Shown piece after piece: positions 1-7,063 of a stretch of DNA of 12,210 nucleotides. The stretch is from Clostridia bacterium (GTDB lineage: Bacteria; Bacillota; Clostridia; Oscillospirales; CAG-272). A model generated the notes under the pieces. It made no database searches. It worked only from the letters and a program-made list of their open reading frames with translations, and was not told where the DNA came from. Position 1 is the stretch's first letter; every line of letters starts with the position of its first letter. The position numbers and the translations under genes were made by a program. The DNA lies in NCBI GenBank assembly GCA_017540285.1, contig JAFYBI010000365.1, positions 1 to 12,210 of the forward strand, written 5' to 3'.

Positions 1-13
1 GAACGGCCTTGGG

Positions 14-60
14 CGGCGGTGATTGACAAGAGGGCGGTCGCGGAGCCCTCTTGTCCGCCG
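14..60. repeat. Long GC-rich inverted repeat (hairpin)
   Basis: GACAAGAGGGC (25-35) is the exact reverse complement of GCCCTCTTGTC (45-55), an 11-bp stem with a 9-base loop. CGGCG (14-18) can pair with CGCCG (56-60) after a six-base bulge, lengthening the structure. There is no T-run on either side, so it does not look like an ordinary intrinsic terminator. Two plus-strand frames end in TGA here (20-22 and 24-26), so it might be the 3' flank of a gene lying left of the window, but this cannot be decided. Confidence 0.6.
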
Positions 61-85
61 TCCGCGCAGGACAGCCAATCAATGG

Positions 86-119
86 GAGAAAGCTCCGCAG
101 AGCTTTCTCTGACCTTTTC
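86..119 (+). terminator. Perfect 10-bp hairpin, possible weak terminator
   Basis: GAGAAAGCTC (86-95) and GAGCTTTCTC (100-109) pair perfectly around a CGCA tetraloop. On the plus strand the stem is followed by TGACCTTTTCC, a broken pyrimidine stretch rather than a clean T-run. It could end a transcript entering from the left. On the minus strand the sequence after the stem is not T-rich. Hairpin structure is certain, function is not. Confidence 0.4.
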
Positions 120-160
120 CTCTCCTGCACGGATAGTGCGGATTCATGAAAGCCGCGCAG

Positions 161-198
161 AAAAAAGAAAGGCGTACCTTGTTCAGGTACGCACTTTC
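161..198 (-). terminator. Rho-independent terminator of the GH2 gene
   Basis: Read on the minus strand, GAAAG-GCGTACCT pairs with AGGTACGC-CTTTC (plus positions 185-198 against 167-179) with one bulged base and a five-base loop, followed directly by six T (plus A-run 161-166). It begins about nine bases after the GH2 stop codon. Stem, loop and T-run all fit a classic intrinsic terminator on this strand. Confidence 0.88.
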
Positions 199-206
199 TA
201 TTTCGC

Positions 207-1934
207 TTATTTCTCGATCGCTGCCTTTCGGCTCATGATCCGGTGCAGGCGGTCGAGGTCGAACTTGATCCGGCGGTCGAACGCGTAGATGCCGTTCTTC
301 TCCTGATACACGTCGGTGAGCTGCGTGTAGCAGAACGCGCACATCTTCGGGTTGTCGAGCAGGACGTTGACGAGGCCCTCGAAACGCTCATAGAATTCTT
401 CGAGGCTCTTCGGCGCCTGACCGTAGCCCCACGCGGCGGACGGATCCTCGTCGATGTTCCAGTACGTGCCGCCGAATTCGGAGACGAAATACGGCTGGCC
501 CTCGTACTTCTCGTGATCCGGGTTGTTCACGAAGACCTTGCCCTCGCCCGTGATGAGCGGTTCGAACGCCTTTCTGAACGTCTCGGGATTCTGGTCGTAG
601 TTGTGGACGTCGTAGATGTCGGTGATGACATGGACGTACCCGGAGGTGTCGATGATCGGACGCATCGGATCGAAGTCGCGCGTCGCCTGATACATCACGC
701 GGAAGAGATCCTTGTTGCGGCCCCTGCCCGTCTCGTTGAAGGGACACCAGCCCACGACGGACGGATGGTTGTAGTCGCGCTCCAGCTCGGTGAGCCATTC
801 GGGCAGGATCGAGAGCAGCGCGGCCGGGTTCGATTCGTCGAGGCCCCAGTTCGGGAATTCGCCCCAGAGCAGGTAGCCGAGGCGGTCTGCGTGATACAGG
901 AACCGCGGCTCGAAGACCTTCATGTGCATCCTCGCGCCGTTGAAGCCCGCCTTCTTCGAGTATTCGATGTCGCGGATGAGATCGGCGTCGTTCCCCGGCG
1001 TGTAGATGCCGTCCGGGAAGTAGCCCTGGTCGAGCACGAGGCGCTGGAAGACCGGCTTGTGGTTGATCTCGACGGCGTAGCCGTTGATCGCGACGGAGCG
1101 CATGCCGAAGTAGGAGACGACCTCGTCGGCGCCCGCGGTGACCTTCAGGTCATACAGGTTCGGCTCGTCGAGCGACCAGAGCTTCGCGTCCGGGATCGCG
1201 ACGGAGAACTGCGCGAACTTGCCGAGGACCGGCGCTTCGGTGCATCCGACGTCCTCACCCGCGAAGGAAGCGACGGCTTTCACGCTCTTCACGCCGGAGT
1301 TGGCGCCCTCGAGCGTGACGAGCACGTCGATCTTGCCCGCGTCGATGTCGGGGGTGATCTTGATGTTCTTCACGTAGTTGTTCGGAACGTATTCCATCCA
1401 GACGGTCTGCCAGATGCCGGTGCAGCGGGTGTAGTGGCAGCCGGAGTTGTAATAGCTGTAATAGACCTGCTTGCCGGTCGGCTGGAGGTTCGAATGGCCG
1501 TTGTCCTCGGCGAAGACGGAGATCACGTTCTCGCCGTCCTCGAGGAATTCGGTGGCGTCCACGGCGAACGGGGTGTAGCCGCCGCGATGGGTCCCGGCCA
1601 GCTTGCCGTTGACGCGGATCTCGGCATAGTAGTCGACCGCGCCGAAGTGGATGAGGACGCGCCCGCACCGGCGGCACCAGTTCTCGGGCAGGGTGACGGT
1701 CCGGCGGTACCAGACGGCGGGAATGAAGTCGACGTATTCGATGCCGGAGAGCTTCGATTCCGGGACGAACGGGACGACGATCTCGCGCTCGTACTTCGGG
1801 GCCTCCCACATCTTGCGCTCGCGGCCGGAATTGCCGAAGTCAAAGGCAAATTCCCAGGTGCCGTTGAGGTTGATCCAGCTCTCGCCGCCGCGCACCATCG
1901 TCGGGCGGGGATATTCGGGTCTCGGGATGGACAT
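207..1934 (-). CDS. Glycoside hydrolase family 2 protein (beta-glycosidase)
   Basis: This 575-residue enzyme is predicted to hydrolyse a terminal beta-linked sugar (galactoside, glucuronide or similar) in the cytoplasm; no signal peptide is visible. Domains in order: jelly-roll sugar-binding domain (about 1-185, ending in the family motif TGIWQTVWME at 172-181), immunoglobulin-like domain (about 186-285), TIM barrel (about 286-575). The predicted acid/base is E401 in WCPFNETG and the nucleophile is E486 in VSEFGG, so both catalytic residues of the retaining mechanism are present. The barrel ends with CYTQLTDVYQEKNGIY (535-550), and the Asn-x-Lys motif of typical beta-glucuronidases was not seen, so the substrate stays open. 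The ATG has AAGGAGGT six bases upstream. A hairpin separates it from ispH and it has its own terminator, so it is probably a separate transcript. No convincing promoter was found in 1935-2090. Confidence 0.92.
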   Translation of the reverse strand: MSIPRPEYPRPTMVRGGESWINLNGTWEFAFDFGNSGRERKMWEAPKYEREIVVPFVPESKLSGIEYVDFIPAVWYRRTVTLPENWCRRCGRVLIHFGAVDYYAEIRVNGKLAGTHRGGYTPFAVDATEFLEDGENVISVFAEDNGHSNLQPTGKQVYYSYYNSGCHYTRCTGIWQTVWMEYVPNNYVKNIKITPDIDAGKIDVLVTLEGANSGVKSVKAVASFAGEDVGCTEAPVLGKFAQFSVAIPDAKLWSLDEPNLYDLKVTAGADEVVSYFGMRSVAINGYAVEINHKPVFQRLVLDQGYFPDGIYTPGNDADLIRDIEYSKKAGFNGARMHMKVFEPRFLYHADRLGYLLWGEFPNWGLDESNPAALLSILPEWLTELERDYNHPSVVGWCPFNETGRGRNKDLFRVMYQATRDFDPMRPIIDTSGYVHVITDIYDVHNYDQNPETFRKAFEPLITGEGKVFVNNPDHEKYEGQPYFVSEFGGTYWNIDEDPSAAWGYGQAPKSLEEFYERFEGLVNVLLDNPKMCAFCYTQLTDVYQEKNGIYAFDRRIKFDLDRLHRIMSRKAAIEK

Positions 1935-2091
1935 GATTGTACCTCCTTGGATTGGTTGGATGGATTTCGGGACGGCAGAAGGGGACGGGTGCGGCGGAGA
2001 GCTGCCGGGCAGATCTCCGTTTCACGCCGGAAACCGTTTGGGGGATCGCGGCGCCGCGTCTTCTCTCTTCCCTTCTGCCCATTCGACAGAA

Positions 2092-2130
2092 CAGGCGGGA
2101 AAACAGCCTTTTTCTCTGTCCTCCCGCCTG
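2092..2130 (-). terminator. Candidate terminator hairpin after ispH-S1
   Basis: On the minus strand CAGGCGGGAGGACAG and CTGTTTTCCCGCCTG form a 15-bp stem with two G-U pairs around a nine-base loop, starting 13 bases after the ispH-S1 stop. The two G-U positions would be A-C mismatches in a plus-strand RNA, which favours function in minus-strand RNA. The following bases TTCTGTCG are only weakly T-rich, so it may be a partial terminator or a 3'-end stabilising stem. Confidence 0.5.
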
Positions 2131-2143
2131 ATACGGCATTGGA

Positions 2144-4357
2144 TTATTCGGCGTCAGCCGGCGCGTCGGGTTCTGCCGGCGCTTCGGCAGGAGCTTCCGG
2201 TTCGGCGGGAGCTTCCGGTTCCGCAGCAGGAGCTTCGGCTTCGACGGGCGCTTCTTCCGCAGGAGCCTCTGCCTCGACGGGAGCTTCCTCAACGGGGGCT
2301 TCCTCTTCGGCAGGCGCTTCCGGCTCTTCCTCCGCGATGGCTTCGGCTGCTTCCTCGGCGGCGCGGGCCGCTTCCTGCAGGAGCTGGCGGATGGAGAGGC
2401 TGACCTTGTGGTTTTCGTTGTCGATCTGGGTGATCTTCGCGTTGACAATGTCGCCGACGGAGAGCACTTCATCCGGCTTCGCGATCTTGTGGTCCGCGAT
2501 CTGGCTGATGTGGATCAGGCCGTCGCAGCCGGGGACGATCTCGGCGAACGCGCCGAACGGCATCAGGCTGACGATCTTGACCTCCGCGGTGTCGCCTTCC
2601 TGATACTTCTGGGTGAAGATGTACCACGGGTTCATCTCTTCGGTCTTGTAGCCGAGGGAGATGCGGCCGCGCTCGCGGTCGAAGCCCTTCACGTAGACGT
2701 GGATCTTGTCGCCGACGGAAACGACGTCGGACGGACGGCGGATGCGTCTCCAGCTGAGCTCGGAGGTATGTACCATACCGTCCACGCCGCCGAGGTCGAC
2801 AAACGCGCCGAAATCGGTCAGGGACTTGACCTCACCGTCAAATTCCATGCCTTCCTGGATGTTGTTCCAGAACGCCTCTTCGCGGGCCTTGCGCTCTTCT
2901 CTCTGGACCGCGCGGATGGAAGCGTACGCTCTCTTTCTCTCGGGCTTGATCTCGATGATCTTGACCTTCTGGTCGGTCCCGACGATCGCGTTCAGGTCGC
3001 CGTCCTTCGGAATGCCGGTGAGGGACGCGGGGATGAACACGCGCACGGAGTTGAGGTTGATGATGACGCCGCCCTTGACCGCCTCGGTGATGCGGCCGGT
3101 GAGGGTCTCCTGGGATTCGCAGGCTTCGACGATCTTGTCCCAGTTGGACTCGGAGTCGACGCGGGTCTTATCGAGCGTCGCGATGCCGTCGACGTCGGAG
3201 ACCTTGACGACCTTCGCGCGGACCGTGTCGCCGACCTTGAACAGGTCTTCGAGCTTGGCCTGCGGATCGTCCGTAGCCTTGTCGCGGGCAATGACGCCCG
3301 TGGTCTTCGCGCCGAGATCAACGTGGATTTCGGTGCCGGTGATCGCTGTGATGACGCCTTCGACGATTTCTCCTGTATTTAAAGTTTTGAAAGAAGATTC
3401 GAGAAGCTCCGCAAAGTTTTCGGTGTTCTCATTCATGGCTGCTAATACCTCCTGTATTAAACTGAACGGCGTCGACGCACCGGCAGTTATTGACAAATTT
3501 GAGATGGGTGGGACCGCCCGGCGAATTCGCTCCGCGGCATCCGGCGCCTCCTTCGGATCCGTGAGAAAGATCGTATGCGGACAGCGGGCGCGCGCGATTT
3601 CATAAAGCTTGGTGGAGTTGGAACTGTCCGGAGAACCGATCACGATCACGCAGTCGGAAGTGGCTGCGAGACGTGCGGTTTCCTCCTGCCGCAATTCGGT
3701 CACACTGCATATTGTATCAAAAATATCGGCGTTTGTATAGACCCTTTTCACAAAATTTATACTTTTTTTCCATTCTGTCAATTTTTGCGTCGTCTGCGCC
3801 GCGACAGCGATGCGTTTTTCACAAAAACGGGCGGAATTCTCAGAATTGACAAGGGTTTCGAGGGCCTCCTCGTCGCGGAAAACGGCTTTTTCGCCCGCCG
3901 CGCAGCTGAGGATCCCCTCGACCTCGGGGTGGGTCTCGTTCCCGAGGAGGAGAAAGACGCGTCCCTCTCCGGAATTCTCGCGCGCGATGTCCCGCACCTT
4001 CTTCACGTAGGGACAGGTCCCGTCGAGGAGGCGGAAGGCGGGATTGCGCCGGGCGCAGTCTTCGAGCCGGTCGAGGATCGGCTTCAGCTCCCCGTGCGCG
4101 CGGATGACGACGGTGATTGCCTCGCCGCCGTCCGCCCGCCGGATCACGCCGTCGACGTCATCCCGGGAGATCTCCCTCACGCCGTGCGCGCGGATGCGGG
4201 CGATGTAATAATCGTTGTGGATGATGCGGCCGAGGGTATAGATCGCCCGGTGCTCTTCCGGGTGCTCCCCGGCGCGGTGAAGCTCGGCCTCGAGGGCTCC
4301 GGTGGCGCGCTTCACGCCGAAACAGAAGCCGGCGTGCTCGGCGACGGTGATCTTCAT
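2144..4357 (-). CDS. Bifunctional HMBPP reductase (IspH) / S1 RNA-binding domain protein
   Basis: This 737-residue fusion joins two known activities. The IspH part (1 to about 305) makes IPP and DMAPP from HMBPP, the last step of the MEP isoprenoid pathway, using a 4Fe-4S cluster. Its three cluster cysteines are C12 (HAGFCFG), C115 (DGTCPYV) and C217 (TICSVT). Other family motifs are IIHN (45-48), IRAHG (85-89), THPEVEG (142-148), DSSNSTK (244-250) and TAGASTP (291-297). Four S1 domains follow at about 327-396, 415-485, 502-572 and 587-657, the last two being the most typical (DFGAFVDLGG, PFGAFAEI). A low-complexity Ala/Pro/Glu tail ends the protein (666-737). The same fusion is annotated in many Clostridia, so it is not a cloning or assembly artefact. 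The ATG overlaps the plsC stop (ATGA), implying translational coupling. An internal start with its own Shine-Dalgarno (M308) may also yield the S1 half alone. Confidence 0.95.
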   Translation of the reverse strand: MKITVAEHAGFCFGVKRATGALEAELHRAGEHPEEHRAIYTLGRIIHNDYYIARIRAHGVREISRDDVDGVIRRADGGEAITVVIRAHGELKPILDRLEDCARRNPAFRLLDGTCPYVKKVRDIARENSGEGRVFLLLGNETHPEVEGILSCAAGEKAVFRDEEALETLVNSENSARFCEKRIAVAAQTTQKLTEWKKSINFVKRVYTNADIFDTICSVTELRQEETARLAATSDCVIVIGSPDSSNSTKLYEIARARCPHTIFLTDPKEAPDAAERIRRAVPPISNLSITAGASTPFSLIQEVLAAMNENTENFAELLESSFKTLNTGEIVEGVITAITGTEIHVDLGAKTTGVIARDKATDDPQAKLEDLFKVGDTVRAKVVKVSDVDGIATLDKTRVDSESNWDKIVEACESQETLTGRITEAVKGGVIINLNSVRVFIPASLTGIPKDGDLNAIVGTDQKVKIIEIKPERKRAYASIRAVQREERKAREEAFWNNIQEGMEFDGEVKSLTDFGAFVDLGGVDGMVHTSELSWRRIRRPSDVVSVGDKIHVYVKGFDRERGRISLGYKTEEMNPWYIFTQKYQEGDTAEVKIVSLMPFGAFAEIVPGCDGLIHISQIADHKIAKPDEVLSVGDIVNAKITQIDNENHKVSLSIRQLLQEAARAAEEAAEAIAEEEPEAPAEEEAPVEEAPVEAEAPAEEAPVEAEAPAAEPEAPAEPEAPAEAPAEPDAPADAE
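2147..2362 (-). repeat. Coding Ala/Pro/Glu repeat tail of the S1 protein
   Basis: Residues 666-737 consist almost wholly of A, P, E, V and a few D. EAPVEAEAPA occurs at 691-700 and again at 702-711 (11-residue period). At DNA level GGAGCTTCCGGTTC recurs at 2190-2203 and 2208-2221 (18-base period, a six-residue unit). The tail is acidic and probably disordered. Repeat number may vary between strains. Confidence 0.8.
3434..3453 (-). promoter_or_regulatory. Internal ribosome binding site and ATG for a separate S1 protein
   Basis: On the minus strand AGGAGGT (3453-3447) lies ten bases before an in-frame ATG (3436-3434) coding for M308, exactly at the IspH/S1 junction. The codons that create it (ATA CAG GAG GTA TTA GCA) are AT-ending choices unlike the surrounding GC-ending usage. 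The residues after it (MNENTENFAELLESSFKTL) resemble the start of a free-standing S1 protein, and their codons are AT-rich as at many gene starts. Predicted product: 430 residues with all four S1 domains and the tail. Confidence 0.55.
3711..3739 (-). promoter_or_regulatory. Candidate internal promoter within ispH
   Basis: On the minus strand TATACA (3739-3734) and TACAAT (3716-3711) are spaced by 17 bases, and the -10 is preceded by TGA, giving an extended -10 (TGATACAAT). It would start RNA near 3704, about 270 bases before the internal S1 start. A second pair, TTGACA (3781-3776) and TATAAA (3761-3756), has a poor 14-base spacing. By hand count only 23 of the 80 bases in 3711-3790 are G or C, strikingly low for this GC-rich window. 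It is coding sequence, so the resemblance could be accidental. Confidence 0.45.
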
Positions 4358-4977
4358 GCGCGCGCCTCCCCGCCCTCTTCGAGACGCTCTTCGAGCAGAT
4401 CGCAGATGCGGCCGAAGACCTTTTCGGAGGCCTTCCGGTACGCGGTCAGCGAGCCGCCCTGCCAGTCGAAGTCCTCATAGGGGATCGGCTTGCCGAAGAC
4501 GACGGTGTTGCGGTGAAAGGCGCGCGTCTTGCCCTTGTTCCGGATGCAGACGGGGACGACGGCGGCGCGGGTATGGCAGGCGATCATGCCGACGCCGGGC
4601 TTGATCGGAGTCTTTCGCGGATCCTGCCAGGGGAAGCGGTGTCCCTGCGGGAAGATGCCGACGAGCTCGCCCCCCTCGACGAGGGAGATCGTGCGCCGGA
4701 TGCTCGTGACATCGGAGCCGCCGCGGTCGACGGGATACGCGCCGAGCGCTTTGATGAGGGGCGCGAGCGGCGTGCCAAAGAGCTCCTTCTTCGCCATATA
4801 CCTCACCTGGCGTCCCCCCGCGGCGGCGGAGAGCACGATGGGATCGGAGAAGGCGGTGTGGTTCGCGGCGAGGATCGCGCCCTCGGCCGGAAGGTTCTCC
4901 GCGCCGATGACCTCGATGCGGTACAGATGCCGCACGAAGGAGGAGAAGATTCTGTAAAAGCGGTCGTAAAAAGACAT
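4354..4977 (-). CDS. 1-acyl-sn-glycerol-3-phosphate acyltransferase (PlsC family)
   Basis: This 207-residue protein should transfer an acyl chain to lysophosphatidic acid, making phosphatidic acid at the inner face of the membrane. The catalytic NH-x4-D motif is N39-H40 TAFS D45. The acyl-acceptor motif appears as GIFPQGHR (107-114) where the textbook form is FPEGTR; as far as I recall the FPQGHR form is common in Clostridia. Later motif VVPVCI is at 140-145. Its TGA overlaps the ispH ATG. The start lacks a strong Shine-Dalgarno (only GGAAAACC before ATG) and follows the cmk stop by 49 bases, so expression probably relies on the upstream transcript. The order cmk-plsC-ispH is a familiar clostridial cluster. 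Confidence 0.93.
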   Translation of the reverse strand: MSFYDRFYRIFSSFVRHLYRIEVIGAENLPAEGAILAANHTAFSDPIVLSAAAGGRQVRYMAKKELFGTPLAPLIKALGAYPVDRGGSDVTSIRRTISLVEGGELVGIFPQGHRFPWQDPRKTPIKPGVGMIACHTRAAVVPVCIRNKGKTRAFHRNTVVFGKPIPYEDFDWQGGSLTAYRKASEKVFGRICDLLEERLEEGGEARA

Positions 4978-5026
4978 GGTTTTCCGTGAAATCAGGAATC
5001 GTGAATCGCGCCGGGCTGCCCCGGGC

Positions 5027-5734
5027 TCACGGTTCGCTTTTCGTCGTTCTCTCTGTAATGATCCCGCACACCCGCTCGACGCACTCCTCGATGGTGTAGT
5101 CGTCGCTCTCGAAGATCACGGCGTCGTCGGCCGGGCGGAGGGGGGCGATCTCGCGTTCGCTGTCCTGCTTGTCGCGGGCTTCGATGGCGGCGAGGACTTC
5201 CTCGTAGGTGACCTCGATGCCCTTTTCGCGCTGCTCCTTATACCGTCTCTCGGCCCTGGTGGAGGCGGCGGCGGTGTAGTAGATCTTCACGTCGGCGTCC
5301 GGCATGATGACGGTGCCGATGTCGCGCCCGTCCATGATGACGCCGCCGCGGTCCGCAAGGCTGCGCTGTTCGTCGAGCAGGAATTCACGGACGGCGGGGA
5401 TCTTCGAGACGGCGGAGGCGTACCGGGACGCGTCCTCGGTGCGGATGCGGCTGCCGACCTCTTCCCCGCCGAGCGCGAGGATCTGGCGTCCGTCCTCGAA
5501 GGAGAGGGAGATCTCGACCTCCGGGAGTGTGGCTTCGACGGCGGCGGGATCGTCGGGATCGACGCCGTGTTCGAGCATGTAGAGGCCGACCGTGCGGTAG
5601 AGCGCGCCGGTGTCGACGTAGATCAGGCCGAGGCGCGCGGCGGCGAGCTTCGCGATGGTGCTCTTGCCCGCGCCGGACGGACCGTCGATCGCGACGTTGG
5701 GGAGCCTGACTTTCCTGGTCTTTTTCTTTTTCAT
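5027..5734 (-). CDS. Cytidylate kinase
   Basis: The enzyme phosphorylates CMP and dCMP with ATP in pyrimidine salvage and nucleotide supply. Numbering here is from an upstream in-frame ATG at 5743, which gives 238 residues; the favoured start is residue 4 of that count (235 residues). The P-loop is GPSGAGKS (21-28), the NMP-binding region contains YVDTGALYR (42-50), and MDGRDIGTVI (137-146) is the hallmark stretch of this kinase. The lid arginines lie in RAERRYKEQR (163-172), followed by RDKQDSERE and PLRPADDA. Start choice: GAGG (5747-5744) touches the ATG at 5743 with no spacing but lies nine bases before the ATG at 5734, so 5734 fits better and gives an MKKKK start. An 81-base gap with palindromes separates it from the oxidoreductase, so it may have its own control. 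Confidence 0.94.
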   Translation of the reverse strand: MKKKKTRKVRLPNVAIDGPSGAGKSTIAKLAAARLGLIYVDTGALYRTVGLYMLEHGVDPDDPAAVEATLPEVEISLSFEDGRQILALGGEEVGSRIRTEDASRYASAVSKIPAVREFLLDEQRSLADRGGVIMDGRDIGTVIMPDADVKIYYTAAASTRAERRYKEQREKGIEVTYEEVLAAIEARDKQDSEREIAPLRPADDAVIFESDDYTIEECVERVCGIITERTTKSEP

Positions 5735-5770
5735 ATCGTCCATCCTCTTTTTCCGTTCCCCCGTGCTGAG

Positions 5771-5796
5771 GGAATGCGTATACTCATTCCGCGGAA
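5771..5796. promoter_or_regulatory. Overlapping palindromes upstream of cmk
   Basis: GGAATGCGTATACTCATTCC (5771-5790) is an inverted repeat matching at nine of ten positions per half, with GTATAC at its centre. Its right end runs into a second perfect palindrome, TTCCGCGGAA (5787-5796), which contains the word TCCGCGGA also found twice in the rpiR/lipoprotein control region. No good -35/-10 pair was seen nearby. It could be a protein-binding site or an RNA hairpin in the cmk leader. Confidence 0.4.
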
Positions 5797-5824
5797 AGGC
5801 GGGATCGGCATGGTTTGTCCGCGG

Positions 5825-7063
5825 TCATTCGCCCGCCGCCGAGAGCCCCGCGGCGTATCCCGTCGAGAACGCGATCTGGAGATTGAATCCGCCGGTGTAG
5901 GCGTTGACGTCGAGCAGCTCGCCGGCGACATAGAGGCCGGGGCGGGCCCTGACTTCCATCGTGCGCGGGTCGATTTCCCGCACGTCCGCGCCGCCGTTCG
6001 TGATGATCGCCTCGTCGATCGGGCGGAAATCAACCGGCGTGATGCGGAACCCGGACAGGGCACCCCCGATCGCCGCGCGCTCTTCCTTCGTCAGCTCCCC
6101 GGCTTTTTTGCGCGGATCGACGTCCGCCTGCCGGAGCACGAACGGGATGAGCGACTTCGGCATCAGATCCGCCGACGCGTTGATGAGATCCCGCGCCGCG
6201 TATTTCGCAAAATCCGACGCCAGCCGGCGGTCCAGCTCCTCCGGGGAGAGCGCGGGCTTGAGATCCACTGACAGCCGGTAGTCCTCCGGCGCGTGGCGCT
6301 GCATGTTCGCCGACGCCGAGAGCACGAGCGGCCCCGTCACGCCGAAATGCGCGAACATCATCTCGCCCATCTCGGAATAGACCATGTCCGCGGCGTGCAT
6401 GGCCGTCAGCCGGACGTTTTTCAGCGTCAGCCCGGAGAGCGGGGAGAAGTCCTCCTTCGTCACGATCGGCACGAGCGACGGCCTGAGCTCCGTCACCCGC
6501 ACGCCGAGCTTCGCGAGCATCCGGTGGCCGTCCCCGGTCGATCCCGTCGCGGGATAGGAGACGCCGCCCGTCGCGAGGATCACGCGGTCCGCCCGGATCG
6601 TTCTGCGCGCGCCGTCCGAGACGGCATGAACGATCCAGCCGCCCTCGGGGGACGCTTCGAGAGAGGTCACGCGGGTGTTATAGCGCACCTCTGCGCCCGC
6701 CTCCCGCATCCGCGCCACCATCGCGTCGCGCACGTCGGACGCCTTGTCCGAGACCGGGAAGACGCGCCGGCCGCGCTCGGTCTTGAGCGGCACGCCCGCG
6801 TTCTCGAAGAACGCCATGACGTCCGACGGACCGAAGCGGTTCACCGCGCCGAAGAGGAATTTCGGATTGCCGGTCGTCGCCTCGATCACTTCGCGCGCGG
6901 AGCAGTTGTTCGTGACGTTGCACCGTCCCTTTCCGGTGATCCGCAGCTTCTTGCCCGCATAGGGATTGCGCTCCAGGACGGTCACGTCCGCGCCGGATTC
7001 GGCTGCGGTGACGGCGGCGAGCATTCCGGCGGGACCCGCCCCGACGATCAGTACGTGTGGCAT
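5825..7063 (-). CDS. NAD(P)/FAD-dependent oxidoreductase, HI0933/BaiN family
   Basis: This is a 412-residue flavoprotein of the HI0933-like family, cytoplasmic. The family includes BaiN, reported to act on bile-acid intermediates, but most members have no assigned substrate. The Rossmann FAD motif GAGPAG is at 8-13 with E31 at the end of the second strand. Family signatures are GKKLRITGKGRCNVTN (37-52), ATGGVSYPATGSTGDGH (164-180), FAHFGVTGP (238-246) and the C-terminal FAD-contact region YVAGELLDVNAYTGG (378-392). The length is usual and it looks intact. The ATG directly follows the regulator's TAA with no gap, and no Shine-Dalgarno lies at normal spacing (AAGGAG is 21 bases away), so translation is probably coupled to the regulator. 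This gene is often found next to cmk in Clostridia, so the link may be housekeeping rather than sugar use. Confidence 0.92.
   Translation of the reverse strand: MPHVLIVGAGPAGMLAAVTAAESGADVTVLERNPYAGKKLRITGKGRCNVTNNCSAREVIEATTGNPKFLFGAVNRFGPSDVMAFFENAGVPLKTERGRRVFPVSDKASDVRDAMVARMREAGAEVRYNTRVTSLEASPEGGWIVHAVSDGARRTIRADRVILATGGVSYPATGSTGDGHRMLAKLGVRVTELRPSLVPIVTKEDFSPLSGLTLKNVRLTAMHAADMVYSEMGEMMFAHFGVTGPLVLSASANMQRHAPEDYRLSVDLKPALSPEELDRRLASDFAKYAARDLINASADLMPKSLIPFVLRQADVDPRKKAGELTKEERAAIGGALSGFRITPVDFRPIDEAIITNGGADVREIDPRTMEVRARPGLYVAGELLDVNAYTGGFNLQIAFSTGYAAGLSAAGE

Noticed and set aside
1..206. Plus-strand open frame running from the left edge into the GH2 gene
   Set aside because: It crosses three hairpins including a strong opposite-strand terminator, then runs antisense into the GH2 gene, and has no recognisable protein features.
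2024..2036. AAACCGTTT as a LacI-type operator before the GH2 gene
   Set aside because: The symmetry covers only nine bases and no promoter was found nearby, so it is not distinguishable from chance.
243..2603. Very long plus-strand open frame (786 codons) opposite the GH2 gene and the end of ispH-S1
   Set aside because: It lies antisense to two clear protein families, is an Asp/Val/Arg/Ala-rich translation typical of the reverse complement of GC-ending codons, and has no motif of its own.
5010..5027. GC hairpin (CCGGG/CCCGG) after the cmk stop as a terminator
   Set aside because: The stem is short with no T-run, and plsC lies directly downstream in the same row.
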